Assembly (NCBI RefSeq): GCF_030814135.1 | Contig: NZ_JAUSUQ010000003.1 | Coordinates: forward strand, 1 to 64,000 | Direction of reading: 5' to 3' | Source: Caldalkalibacillus uzonensis | GTDB taxonomy: Bacteria > Bacillota > Bacilli > Caldalkalibacillales > Caldalkalibacillaceae | Length of the DNA: 64,000 nucleotides | Part shown: piece by piece, positions 24,934 to 33,590 of the stretch | Numbering within the stretch: the first letter of the stretch is position 1 | How the letters are laid out: each line of letters begins with the position of its first letter | Program-made: the position numbers and the translations under genes | Notes under the pieces: generated by a model | Databases searched by the model: none | Told to the model about the DNA's origin: nothing | Seen by the model: only the letters and a program-made list of their open reading frames with translations

Positions 24934-26390
24934 GTGTCACGCCTCCTTCTGCTTGACCAGGTGTCCTTGATCCAGCGTTTTTCTGCGGCACGCTCCAACT
25001 TTCCTTGCTTCAATCGTTCAACCAACAAATCCCTCAAAAATTCGGGGAGGAAATAGTCAATGTTTTCTTTTTCATGAATTTCCGGAAAGATACCACCGAA
25101 CGTAAACATATCCACCGTAGCCACGGTATAGATTTTCTGCCTGTCTAGCGGACCGTGTGCCGTATATATGTTGGTAATGACTGCAGCACCGCTGTGCTGC
25201 TCGTGGTATTCCACCTTTAAACCGTTTATAGCCATCATCCCCAGCTTTTTCCCTCGGAAACCAAAGCCTTTGATTTCCAATGTCTGCAGCTCATGATCCA
25301 GGGAACGCTCCAAAATAGCCCAGATCTCCTCTCCCGTTAAATGCACACGGCAGGCATTAATGGGGTGGGGACAAATCCGGTGTATATCCCTGAAGGTGAC
25401 ATCCCCTTGGGGCAGGTGGTCAAGGATTAACCCGGTGTTGACCATGGACAGTTCTGTTTGGCACCAGTCATTAATCGCTTCGGCCAGCAAATTGCCCAAT
25501 GTTGTCTCCTCATGCCAACTAATATCCAGCGGTTGATCAAGAACGGTCACCGGCTGCGCCAAGTGCTGCTCAGCCTGTGCTGCCCAACTGGCCAAAACTT
25601 GTACTGCCTCCGCATCCTCCTTCATCTCTTGGACGGTCTCAGCCTGTGGATAACAGCTGAACCGGTTAAGGGACGTGTCATAGTAAACCTTGACACAACC
25701 TACATACTGACCAAATTTACCCACTTGATGTATCCAGGTCCGGCCAATCTTCAGTCCGTTGGGCAAAAAATGATGAGTATGGGCTCCAAGAATAAGATCG
25801 ATGCCCTGTACCTGTTCAGCCAGCTTCTTATCCCGTGGGAAACCCAAATGGGACAGCACAAGAACGAAATCAACCTGTTCCTTTAGTTGCGTTACCGATT
25901 GGGCCACGGCCTTAAATGGGTCCTTAATCTGCCAGCCCAGTTGCTCGTAGAAACGGGTGAAGTTAACAGTCGTTCCAATCACCCCCACATTAAAACAACC
26001 AAGTGTGGCCACATCGTAAGGTAAGCACCAAGACGGACGGCTGCCCTCAGATTCAAACAGATTGTTAATCAACACTTTAAACCGGGCATCCTGGTACAAG
26101 GAAGATAATTGCTCATAATCGAACGTGATACCTTCATTATTACCAATGGTAACATAATCATAGGCTAATTGATTCAATAAGGCAACATTCGCTTTGCCAC
26201 AGGTCCCTTCGGTAATAAAATGGGACCGGTCCAGATGATCACCGATGTCAACCAATAGATACGGCTCCTTGTTCAGGCGTCGTGCTTCGGTTAGCTGTTT
26301 TATTTTTGACGCTACTTTAGGCCAGTTTTCAAAATGACTATGTAAATCATGGGTAAAAATCACTTCAAACACAAAGCGTTCGATCCCCAT
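24930..26390 (-). CDS. yunD: YunD, 5'-nucleotidase/phosphoesterase family protein
   Basis: A 486-aa protein from ATG 26390. The N-terminal metallophosphatase domain has TNDLH-like IFTHDLHSHFENWP, VDIGDHLDRS, TIGNNEGI, LSHLG and LGAHTHH as metal and catalytic ligands. The C-terminal domain (ETTLGNLLAEAINDWC, MVNTG) is the 5'-nucleotidase substrate domain. There is no signal peptide, as in Bacillus YunD, which implies a cytoplasmic role. It lies between yunE and the small coupled gene downstream. Confidence 0.9.
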   Translation of the reverse strand: MGIERFVFEVIFTHDLHSHFENWPKVASKIKQLTEARRLNKEPYLLVDIGDHLDRSHFITEGTCGKANVALLNQLAYDYVTIGNNEGITFDYEQLSSLYQDARFKVLINNLFESEGSRPSWCLPYDVATLGCFNVGVIGTTVNFTRFYEQLGWQIKDPFKAVAQSVTQLKEQVDFVLVLSHLGFPRDKKLAEQVQGIDLILGAHTHHFLPNGLKIGRTWIHQVGKFGQYVGCVKVYYDTSLNRFSCYPQAETVQEMKEDAEAVQVLASWAAQAEQHLAQPVTVLDQPLDISWHEETTLGNLLAEAINDWCQTELSMVNTGLILDHLPQGDVTFRDIHRICPHPINACRVHLTGEEIWAILERSLDHELQTLEIKGFGFRGKKLGMMAINGLKVEYHEQHSGAAVITNIYTAHGPLDRQKIYTVATVDMFTFGGIFPEIHEKENIDYFLPEFLRDLLVERLKQGKLERAAEKRWIKDTWSSRRRRDT

Positions 26391-26397
26391 TCCCCCC

Positions 26398-27222
26398 TTA
26401 TCCCACAATCCCTTGCCAGATCAAGCGGATACCGATCACTATCAGCAGAATCCTTAAAATCAAGACAATCCAATTGGCATGAAGTTTAGTTGAAATCCAG
26501 GGACCCAGCCGTCCGCCAACCCAGGCCCCTGGGGCTAAGGCCAGAACATACCACCAGTTAATATTGCCATAGTAAAGATGTGTGAAGCTGCCTATGATCG
26601 AAGAGAGTAAAATAATGAACATAGAGGTCGCTGTAGCGACATGGGGCGGAAAATGAAACAATAAAATCATCATACTTATAATAAAAGCACCGCCTCCAAG
26701 ACCAAATAAACCGGTTAAGATCCCGACTAAAAAAGAGACGATCAGCCCGATGCCGCGGTGATATCCATAGCGATACTCCTCACCCGTTCTTGGATCTATG
26801 TAACGCTTCGTCACACTCCAAGAAATTTCCTTCTTCTTTTTTAATCTACCCCTGAGCATCAGCATAAATGACATAAAAATCATAAAAAGGCCGCAAACAA
26901 TTGCAAAACGATCGACTTCCATCCTTTGATTAATCATAGCTCCCGCAATGGCGCCTGGTCCGCTGGCCAGGAAAAAAAGCAGTCCGCACTGCACCTCCAC
27001 TCGTTTTTGCTTGAGATAGGATAAGGTAGATGAGAGGGCGGTGACAATAATAACGATCAAAGAGGTGCCTACCGCAACCTGGTGGCTGACATCAAGCCAG
27101 CCAATTAATCCCAGATACAAAAGGACGGGAACCAGTATCACCCCTCCGCCCAGGCCGACCAAACTGCCAATAGTGGCCGCCGTAAGACCTAATAGCATTA
27201 AGGACAAAAAAACTGAAATCAC
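26398..27222 (-). CDS. yunE: YunE, TauE/SafE (TSUP) family permease
   Basis: A 274-aa membrane protein with about eight helices and the two internal repeats of the TSUP family: SLVGLGGGVILVPVLLYLG and LTGLFGLGGGAFIISMMILL. TSUP proteins export or import sulfite, sulfoacetate or related anions; the substrate here is unknown. The GTG start at 27222 has GGAGTGA upstream. The glcF terminator separates it from the catabolic island. Confidence 0.9.
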   Translation of the reverse strand: MISVFLSLMLLGLTAATIGSLVGLGGGVILVPVLLYLGLIGWLDVSHQVAVGTSLIVIIVTALSSTLSYLKQKRVEVQCGLLFFLASGPGAIAGAMINQRMEVDRFAIVCGLFMIFMSFMLMLRGRLKKKKEISWSVTKRYIDPRTGEEYRYGYHRGIGLIVSFLVGILTGLFGLGGGAFIISMMILLFHFPPHVATATSMFIILLSSIIGSFTHLYYGNINWWYVLALAPGAWVGGRLGPWISTKLHANWIVLILRILLIVIGIRLIWQGIVG

Positions 27223-27274
27223 TCATATCACTCCAAATACCCAAATTAAAGTCACTTTTGATAATTTAATTATA

Positions 27275-27345
27275 AACAAAAAAGACACCTTCCGCTCTTC
27301 ATAGTTCTTAATCACTTTATCATTGGTGAAAGGAAGGTGCCTTTT
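27275..27345 (-). terminator. Long-loop terminator after glcF
   Basis: On the minus strand AAAAGGCACCTTCC and GGAAGGTGTCTTTT pair with one wobble around a loop of about 38 bases, then the T-run continues. It ends the glc operon before yunE. Confidence 0.65.
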
Positions 27346-27355
27346 ATCAGAGACA

Positions 27356-28666
27356 TTATCCTGTTGAAGCTTGTTTTTCAGCCCGTTCAACTGATTCGGC
27401 CAAAAGATCAACAATATGCACCACTTTTACCGAGTTCTGTAACCCTTCACTGTGCACGCCCGCCTTCATTTGCAACAGGCATCCCGGGTTGGCTGTGATA
27501 ATCACATGGGCACTTGTCTCCTTGACATACCCCATCTTTTTATGAAGAATGTCGCCCGCCATTTTGGGTTGAAGTAAGTTATAGATCCCAGCTGACCCGC
27601 AACACAGGTTTGATTCTGGTAAGGGGCGATAATGGAGGTTGGCCACTCTCGAAAGAAGCTGTTCAGGAGCACGTTTAACCTGCATCACATATTGCAAATG
27701 ACAAGAGGGCTGATAAGTCACCGTTTCTCCGTTTCCAACGGCTTTGGGAAGGGTCCCCTGTTCAACAATGACTTCGCTAATATCACGAATTTTATGGCAA
27801 AACGCTCTTGCCCGCTCCAACCATTCCGGTTCATGACGAAACAATTCTTCATATTCTTTTAACATGGCGCCGCATCCTCCGGCGTTGGAAATGATGTAAT
27901 CCACGTCCAGCTTTTCAAACACTTCAATGTTTTTCTTGGCCAGTTCCAAGGTGGTATCTTTTTGGCCATTATGATACATGAGTGCACCGCAGCAGACTTG
28001 GTCATCTGGTACCACCACATCAAACCCTGAACGTGCCAAAAGCTCAATAGAATGGCGATTTGTTTCTCTAAACATGACATCCATGATACAGCCCCGAAAA
28101 AGGGCAACTTTGCCGGCTCGCTTGTTTTGTTCGGAGCAGCCAGGTGTAAAACTGGGAAGAGGTTTACGCTCAGATGGAGGGAGCAAATCGGGAAGCACTG
28201 CTTCCATCTGCTGGGCAGAATCGGGAAAGAGCTTTAAGATTCCCAGTTTGTGCACCAGCCACCTCAACCCGCTCTGCTGATACAGCCAAAGCAGATGTCC
28301 CAAGAACTGCAGCCGTCGGGGGTGTGGCAGGAGATGGTTGAAGAAAAAACGCTTCAATGTACGTACAAGAAACGGCGATTTTTTATGCTCCGCTATCTTT
28401 TCTTTGGCTAACATCACAATTTCAGGCACTTGCACATTGACCGGACAAGCATCCACACAAGCTGAACACAGCAAGCAGCGGCTCATCTGCTCCTCAATTT
28501 CAGCATTGACTGGAATCCTGTCTTCTAACAGGCTCCGTGCCATCAGCACCCGTCCTCTGGGCCCGTCGGCTTCTCTGCCGGTGATATCCAGAGTAGGGCA
28601 GGCGTCTCGGCAAGCACCGCACCGCACGCAGGTGTACATGGACTGTTCCGGGGTTAATGGTTTCAC
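27356..28666 (-). CDS. glcF: Glycolate oxidase iron-sulfur subunit GlcF
   Basis: A 436-aa protein with two 4Fe-4S ferredoxin motifs near the N-terminus (CVRCGACRDACP and CLLCSACVDACP). Two CCG domains follow, with FRGCIMDVMF, CCGALMYHNG and CCGSAGIYNL. It passes electrons from the FAD subunit GlcD towards quinone. It starts 16 bases after glcD and is the last gene of the operon. Because GlcD/GlcF-like pairs also oxidise D-lactate or other 2-hydroxyacids, glycolate is the best but not the only substrate. Confidence 0.9.
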   Translation of the reverse strand: MKPLTPEQSMYTCVRCGACRDACPTLDITGREADGPRGRVLMARSLLEDRIPVNAEIEEQMSRCLLCSACVDACPVNVQVPEIVMLAKEKIAEHKKSPFLVRTLKRFFFNHLLPHPRRLQFLGHLLWLYQQSGLRWLVHKLGILKLFPDSAQQMEAVLPDLLPPSERKPLPSFTPGCSEQNKRAGKVALFRGCIMDVMFRETNRHSIELLARSGFDVVVPDDQVCCGALMYHNGQKDTTLELAKKNIEVFEKLDVDYIISNAGGCGAMLKEYEELFRHEPEWLERARAFCHKIRDISEVIVEQGTLPKAVGNGETVTYQPSCHLQYVMQVKRAPEQLLSRVANLHYRPLPESNLCCGSAGIYNLLQPKMAGDILHKKMGYVKETSAHVIITANPGCLLQMKAGVHSEGLQNSVKVVHIVDLLAESVERAEKQASTG

Positions 28667-28682
28667 ATGCTTCGCCTCCTTC

Positions 28683-30089
28683 TTAAGTTGGTAACGCCAT
28701 TTTTCCAGGATTAAGGATATTATTGGGATCTAAAGTTTTTTTCAGCCGCCGCATCACATCTAAAGCCTGCCCATGCTCAATCTCCATGTACGGAGCCCGA
28801 ACAATGCCCACACCGTGTTCGGCTGTTGTGGTTCCACCCAGTTCAATGGCCAGATGGTGAATCTCCTCAATCATTTGCTTAGCCTTTTCCACTTCTTGCT
28901 GATTATTGATATCAATAATCGGGGCTGTATGCAGGTTGCCATCGCCAACATGACCATAGATTCCGCAAACAATATTATAAGAGTTGGTAATCTCGTGAAT
29001 GCGACGTATCGCCTCCGGCAACCTGGAGAATGGCACACATATGTCTTCCCCTCCGTAAACACGGATCCCTCCTGGTTTCAGATTACCCACTGCGGCTCCT
29101 ACAATTTTTCTTGATTGCCATAAATTCTCGCATTGTTCTGGATCGTCACTAAACTTGACATAATCGGTATGAGATTTGAGCGCTTCCGAAATGGTTTTGA
29201 CCTGCAAGGCAACGATATCTTTGTTTCCATCCACTTCGAACAAAAGCAGGGCTTCAGTTTCCGGTAAATTCAGGTCTGGACGCATCTTGTTAGCTGCCCG
29301 GGTAGCATAAATGTCCATAATTTCGATCGCTGACGGAATAATTCCGGAATGATAGACTGCCCTTACGCCTTCAATGGCCTGCTCGATCTTTGGAAATGAA
29401 CAGAGGACAATCCCTCGTGCAGGCGGCAGAGGGAGAAGTTTTAACCTGATCCGGGTCACAATGCCTAGTGTGCCTTCCGAGCCGATCATCAAATGGGCCA
29501 GATCATAGCCAGAAACCGACTTTAGCGCTCTCGATTTTTCCCCGCCGGTCACAATCACTTCCCCGGTGGGAAGCACAATTTCCAGTCCAAGCACATATTG
29601 ACGGGTAACACCGTATTTGACTGCTCGCAATCCGCTGGAATTATTAGAGATCATACCACCTACTGTACACATTTTTGAACTGCCGGGATCAGGAGGAAAA
29701 AAAAGACCGTACTTTTTGAGTGCCGCATTTAAATTGGCCTGAATGATACCTGGCTCTACAATCACTTGGAAATTTTCGTCATCCACTTCGATAATGCGGT
29801 CCATTTTGGACATATCCAGCACGATGCCCCCCTTGATTGGGACCGCTCCTCCGGTTTGACCCGTGGCTGCTCCGCGGGGGTAGAGAGGAACTTGATATTT
29901 ATTGGCGAGCTGTACACAAGCCTGCACCTCGTCAGTAGAGAGGGGTATGACGACCGCTTCCGGCTCTTTGGGTTCCAGTTGGGTGGCAAAAGAAGCATCG
30001 TAGGCATAAGTCATCATATCCGTTTTGCGCCATAATACCCTCTCTTTATCGATTACACGTTGCAATTCCGAAATTATTTTTTCAATCAT
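28683..30089 (-). CDS. glcD: Glycolate oxidase FAD-binding subunit GlcD
   Basis: A 468-aa FAD-linked oxidase from ATG 30089, after GGGAGG. PRGAATGQTGGAVPIKGGIV is the PP-loop FAD motif. GGMISNNSSGLRAVKYG and GSEGTLGIVTRIRLKLLPL follow, and HVGDGNLH near the C-terminus with the later TAEHGVG matches the lactate/glycolate oxidase family. The two neighbours, a glyoxylate-type aminotransferase and GlcF, support glycolate to glyoxylate oxidation. Confidence 0.9.
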   Translation of the reverse strand: MIEKIISELQRVIDKERVLWRKTDMMTYAYDASFATQLEPKEPEAVVIPLSTDEVQACVQLANKYQVPLYPRGAATGQTGGAVPIKGGIVLDMSKMDRIIEVDDENFQVIVEPGIIQANLNAALKKYGLFFPPDPGSSKMCTVGGMISNNSSGLRAVKYGVTRQYVLGLEIVLPTGEVIVTGGEKSRALKSVSGYDLAHLMIGSEGTLGIVTRIRLKLLPLPPARGIVLCSFPKIEQAIEGVRAVYHSGIIPSAIEIMDIYATRAANKMRPDLNLPETEALLLFEVDGNKDIVALQVKTISEALKSHTDYVKFSDDPEQCENLWQSRKIVGAAVGNLKPGGIRVYGGEDICVPFSRLPEAIRRIHEITNSYNIVCGIYGHVGDGNLHTAPIIDINNQQEVEKAKQMIEEIHHLAIELGGTTTAEHGVGIVRAPYMEIEHGQALDVMRRLKKTLDPNNILNPGKMALPT

Positions 30090-30139
30090 CACTGAACCTC
30101 CCTTACTCGCATCTGTTGAAGTTTTGCATATGGCAACCA

Positions 30140-32101
30140 CTACAGCTTATTTCGTTTTGCTTCCTTTAACTTACGCCATAACGTCGTCCTGCTGATGCCA
30201 AGGATTTGAGCCGCTTTGGTCTGATTATAATGAGTTTCCTTGAGAACGCGAAAAATTTGATCGTATTCATGATCTCTTAAACGGCCGGGGGATAACTGCT
30301 TTTGTCCGCTTGGTTTATGAACGGTATTTTCATCAACTGGAGGAACGTTTTTTTCCGTTTCTTTTTTGTACAGTGTTTGAAACGGGGCACCGCCTGCTTC
30401 CAACACTGTTTCAAGATCAATCCAGTCATGCTGAGACAAGATCATAGCCCGCTCAATAAAATTGCGTAATTCCCGAATGTTACCAGGCCACTCGTACTGT
30501 TTCATCAAGTCCATTGCCTTTTTCTCAATGCCTTTGATTTGGCGCCGGACATATGGACGCAATTCTTTGATCAGATGTTCACAGAGCAGAGGAAAATCTT
30601 CTTTCCTTTCCCTTAGCGGGGGAACATCGATCCGTAATACATTGATGCGATAAAAGAGATCAGCTCGAAACCTCCCCTCTGCCACCATGTCTTCGAGATT
30701 CCGATTAGAAGCAGCGATCACCCGTACATCGACCGGGACAACCCGCTCATCCCCCAAACGCATGACCTGTCTCTCCTGCAATACTCTTAATAGCCGTACC
30801 TGCAAGGTTTCGTCCAGCTCTCCAATTTCATCTAGAAAAATGGTACCTCGGTGGGCCAATTCAAAGTAGCCTGCTTTTCCCTTTTTTCTGGCGCCTGTAA
30901 ACGCCCCCTCCACATAGCCGAACAATTCACTTTCCAAAAGCTGTTCAGGAATCGCTGCACAATTCACAGCCACAAACGGCCCACGGGAGCGAGGACTTAA
31001 ACTGTGAATAAGGTGAGCCAACACTTCCTTGCCCACCCCCGTCTCTCCTGTCACAAGAACGGTAGAGTCCACGCCGGCATACTTCTTTACTTTATTCAGG
31101 GTTTGTTGGAAAACTGGGCTTTGACCGACCACATCCCTTAATTGATAACGGGTGACATGTCCTTTGTGGTATAACTTTTGACGGATTTCCTGTTCTTGTT
31201 TTTGAAATTGGCTTAATTCATTAAACGTGCACAACACACCAATCACATTCATATTGAAATGGATTGGGACCAAATGACCAATCAGTTTCAGAGGATGCAT
31301 ATCGATAATTTGGTTCAGTCTCTCTTCACCGCTTTGAAGCACCTCAGTCATCTTGAAGGAAGGAAGTACTTTGTCAATCGGCCGGCCCTTAACCGACTGA
31401 GCGGAAAGATTGAGCAGCCTCTCAGCCGCTGGGTTGAATACGGTGACCGCCCCCTGTTGATCGATGGCGATCACCCCTTCTGTAATAAAATCCAATACCG
31501 TCTGCAATTGCTCTGTTTGAGCAACCTCTTTGCGCCGAACTGAAATAAGCTGCTCCGCTTCGCAGATGGCCTGGATAATCGATTCGATCCCACTGGACAA
31601 AATCACTGTGGAAATGGGTCGCCCTTTCACACTTTTTACTCTGTTTACATAAACGGATTTGCCGATTAATACATCGATCCCTTCCTGCAGAAGAGCCTCA
31701 ACGGCTGATTCTACATCCTCCAATGAGTAAATAGTGTATTTTTTAATCTTGCAATTAAAAATAGCCTCTAAACTTTCAACTCCGCGCAAAACCTCTTCAG
31801 TATCCGCAATTCCAATCCGTCCACCCAAAGCAGTTGCTTGCACATAGGCACGAAGCAAGTCATATCCTGAAATGGGAATAGAGACAACTGGGATAGAGAG
31901 GTTAGCTTCACTGATCTTCCATGCCGCAGTGCCCCGGCTGATAATCACTTCTGCCCCATTTCTTTCTGCTTCTTTCGCTCTCGTGACCGCCTCATCGACC
32001 GAACAGGTTATAATAGGAATCTCTTTCCCTAATGTTTCACACGCTTTGTTCGCAGTTTGAGCCAGCTCTTCGAATGGTGCGATGATGACGATGGAAGCCA
32101 T
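30140..32101 (-). CDS. PrpR-type sigma-54-dependent activator
   Basis: A 653-aa protein. Residues 1-165 resemble the PrpR_N sensor domain (ISRGTAAWKISEANLSIPVV). A PAS domain lies at about 195-300. The AAA+ domain has Walker A GETGVGKE at 352, the sigma-54 contact loop GAFTGA at 399-404 and Walker B FLDEIGEL. A Fis-type helix-turn-helix (TKAAQILGISRTTLWRKLKE) ends it. It lies between the aminotransferase and glcD, so it probably controls its own operon, which has a -24/-12 promoter at 33379-33394. The ligand is unknown; PrpR_N domains sense small organic acids. Confidence 0.92.
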   Translation of the reverse strand: MASIVIIAPFEELAQTANKACETLGKEIPIITCSVDEAVTRAKEAERNGAEVIISRGTAAWKISEANLSIPVVSIPISGYDLLRAYVQATALGGRIGIADTEEVLRGVESLEAIFNCKIKKYTIYSLEDVESAVEALLQEGIDVLIGKSVYVNRVKSVKGRPISTVILSSGIESIIQAICEAEQLISVRRKEVAQTEQLQTVLDFITEGVIAIDQQGAVTVFNPAAERLLNLSAQSVKGRPIDKVLPSFKMTEVLQSGEERLNQIIDMHPLKLIGHLVPIHFNMNVIGVLCTFNELSQFQKQEQEIRQKLYHKGHVTRYQLRDVVGQSPVFQQTLNKVKKYAGVDSTVLVTGETGVGKEVLAHLIHSLSPRSRGPFVAVNCAAIPEQLLESELFGYVEGAFTGARKKGKAGYFELAHRGTIFLDEIGELDETLQVRLLRVLQERQVMRLGDERVVPVDVRVIAASNRNLEDMVAEGRFRADLFYRINVLRIDVPPLRERKEDFPLLCEHLIKELRPYVRRQIKGIEKKAMDLMKQYEWPGNIRELRNFIERAMILSQHDWIDLETVLEAGGAPFQTLYKKETEKNVPPVDENTVHKPSGQKQLSPGRLRDHEYDQIFRVLKETHYNQTKAAQILGISRTTLWRKLKEAKRNKL

Positions 32102-32123
32102 ACCATTCCCCCATTTTCACCAA

Positions 32124-33317
32124 TTAAACTTGAGCAAAAGGATTTTCTACCTTTTCATAGTGATGATCAGCCCAGTAGCGTTGGGCTGCCTCGACAGCTG
32201 TACCAAATTTCACATCATAACCAATAACATGTAATCCCAGCTCCAACGTGCTGAGCATTTTGAGTACATCGGCGGTATCTGTATAGCCCATATGTCCAAG
32301 CCGGAGTAACTTGCCTTTTAATTGACCCAATCCTCCGCCTACTGCTACATGAAAGGTCTGTCTCAGCATTTTGCGGAATTCATTTGCATCGTACCGGTCA
32401 AAAATGACAGAAGTGAGTGTAGGACTGGCTGCATGGTCTTCCACTAGAAGAGGAAGTCCCAGAGCGCGTACTCCGGCACGGGTCATTTCGCGCAAACAAG
32501 CATGACGTTTATAGGCGTTTTCGATCCCTTCCTCAGCAATCATCTTGCAAGATTGGAGCAATCCATTGACCAGAGCGATATTAGGGGTATAGGGGGTGTG
32601 TCCTCCTGGCAACAAGTCCCGGTACTTTTTCAAATCAAGATAAAATGATGGACATTGATGTTGATCCATGACTCGCCAGGCTTTTTCGCTCACAGTGACG
32701 AGAGCAATACCTGGGGGGAGCATCAAGGCTTTTTGCCCTCCTGTTGCCACCACATCCAAATGCCAATCATCCATATACAGAGGGGTCCCGACGATCGAAC
32801 TGACCGCATCCACAACCAGCACAGCATCGTAATTTTTCACGATAGCCCCAATCGATTGAATGTCATTGATCGCTCCTGTAGAAGTTTCACAATGAGTGAC
32901 AAAGACTGCTTTCACTTCAGGGTTAGCATCAAGAGTGCGCCGCACATCTTCTGGGTCTATGATCTGGCCCCATGGAGCATCGATGCGAATCACCTTGGCC
33001 CCAATATGCTCGGCGATCCCCACCAGATACTCGCCAAAGTAGCCGATGACACAAATGACAATTGTATCTGCAGGACCCACCAAATTGACCATGGCCGTCT
33101 CAAGGGCTGAAGCCCCGCTTCCACACAGCAAATAGACATCGTTTTCCGTTTGAAACACCATTTTGGAAGCTTCGGAGGCCTCTTTCAGCACTTCCTGGAA
33201 TTCCTCATTCCGATAATCCATCATAGGGTGATCAAACGAACGCAATATTGTTCTCTGTATTTCCCGCGGCACTTGAACGGGACCGGGTAAGCGTAAATCC
33301 ATCTTTTCACCAAACAT
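32124..33317 (-). CDS. Alanine-glyoxylate-type aminotransferase (class V)
   Basis: A 397-aa fold-type I PLP enzyme from ATG 33317, nine bases after GGAG. An earlier in-frame ATG at 33389 would overlap the sigma-54 promoter and is rejected. It contains PGPVQVPREI, GSGASALETAMVNL, VTHCETSTGAIND, VVDAVSSIVGTPL and ATGGQKALMLPPG with the PLP lysine. This is the serine-pyruvate / alanine-glyoxylate / purine-catabolism (PucG) group. With glcDF downstream it most likely aminates glyoxylate to glycine. Confidence 0.87.
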   Translation of the reverse strand: MFGEKMDLRLPGPVQVPREIQRTILRSFDHPMMDYRNEEFQEVLKEASEASKMVFQTENDVYLLCGSGASALETAMVNLVGPADTIVICVIGYFGEYLVGIAEHIGAKVIRIDAPWGQIIDPEDVRRTLDANPEVKAVFVTHCETSTGAINDIQSIGAIVKNYDAVLVVDAVSSIVGTPLYMDDWHLDVVATGGQKALMLPPGIALVTVSEKAWRVMDQHQCPSFYLDLKKYRDLLPGGHTPYTPNIALVNGLLQSCKMIAEEGIENAYKRHACLREMTRAGVRALGLPLLVEDHAASPTLTSVIFDRYDANEFRKMLRQTFHVAVGGGLGQLKGKLLRLGHMGYTDTADVLKMLSTLELGLHVIGYDVKFGTAVEAAQRYWADHHYEKVENPFAQV

Positions 33318-33378
33318 GCTATCACTCTCCTTTTCCTTGTCACTCGTTTTTAACTCAGGTTCTTCGAAAAATTTTATT

Positions 33379-33394
33379 GCAAGATCCATGCCAA
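33379..33394 (-). promoter_or_regulatory. Sigma-54 promoter (-24/-12)
   Basis: The minus strand reads TGGCATGGATCTTGCA: TGGCA, then TTGCA, with GG and GC ten bases apart, as required for sigma-54. It is 62 bases before the aminotransferase ATG. The downstream gene for a GAFTGA-containing activator makes the call strong. Confidence 0.85.
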
Positions 33395-33453
33395 ATTTTG
33401 ATGGCGTTCAAAACCCTGTCACAATAAGTGATTCACTTCCTCTCAACTTGGAG

Positions 33454-33516
33454 TTGAAACAATTCTTTTTTTGATATGTTTCATAATTGAACAGCAAATT
33501 AAATGTTTTGTTTCAA
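33454..33516. promoter_or_regulatory. Candidate upstream activator sites for the sigma-54 regulator
   Basis: TTGAAACAA (33454-33462) and its exact reverse complement TTGTTTCAA (33508-33516) flank TATGTTTCATA (33475-33485). They lie 60-125 bases upstream of the -24 element, the usual enhancer distance for sigma-54 activators. Confidence 0.6.
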
Positions 33517-33590
33517 TTTTAAACTTTTTTTCTTACATTGGCTAGACCGATAGCCTCAATAAACCAAGGGGGGCGGCACATATCCTCCAG

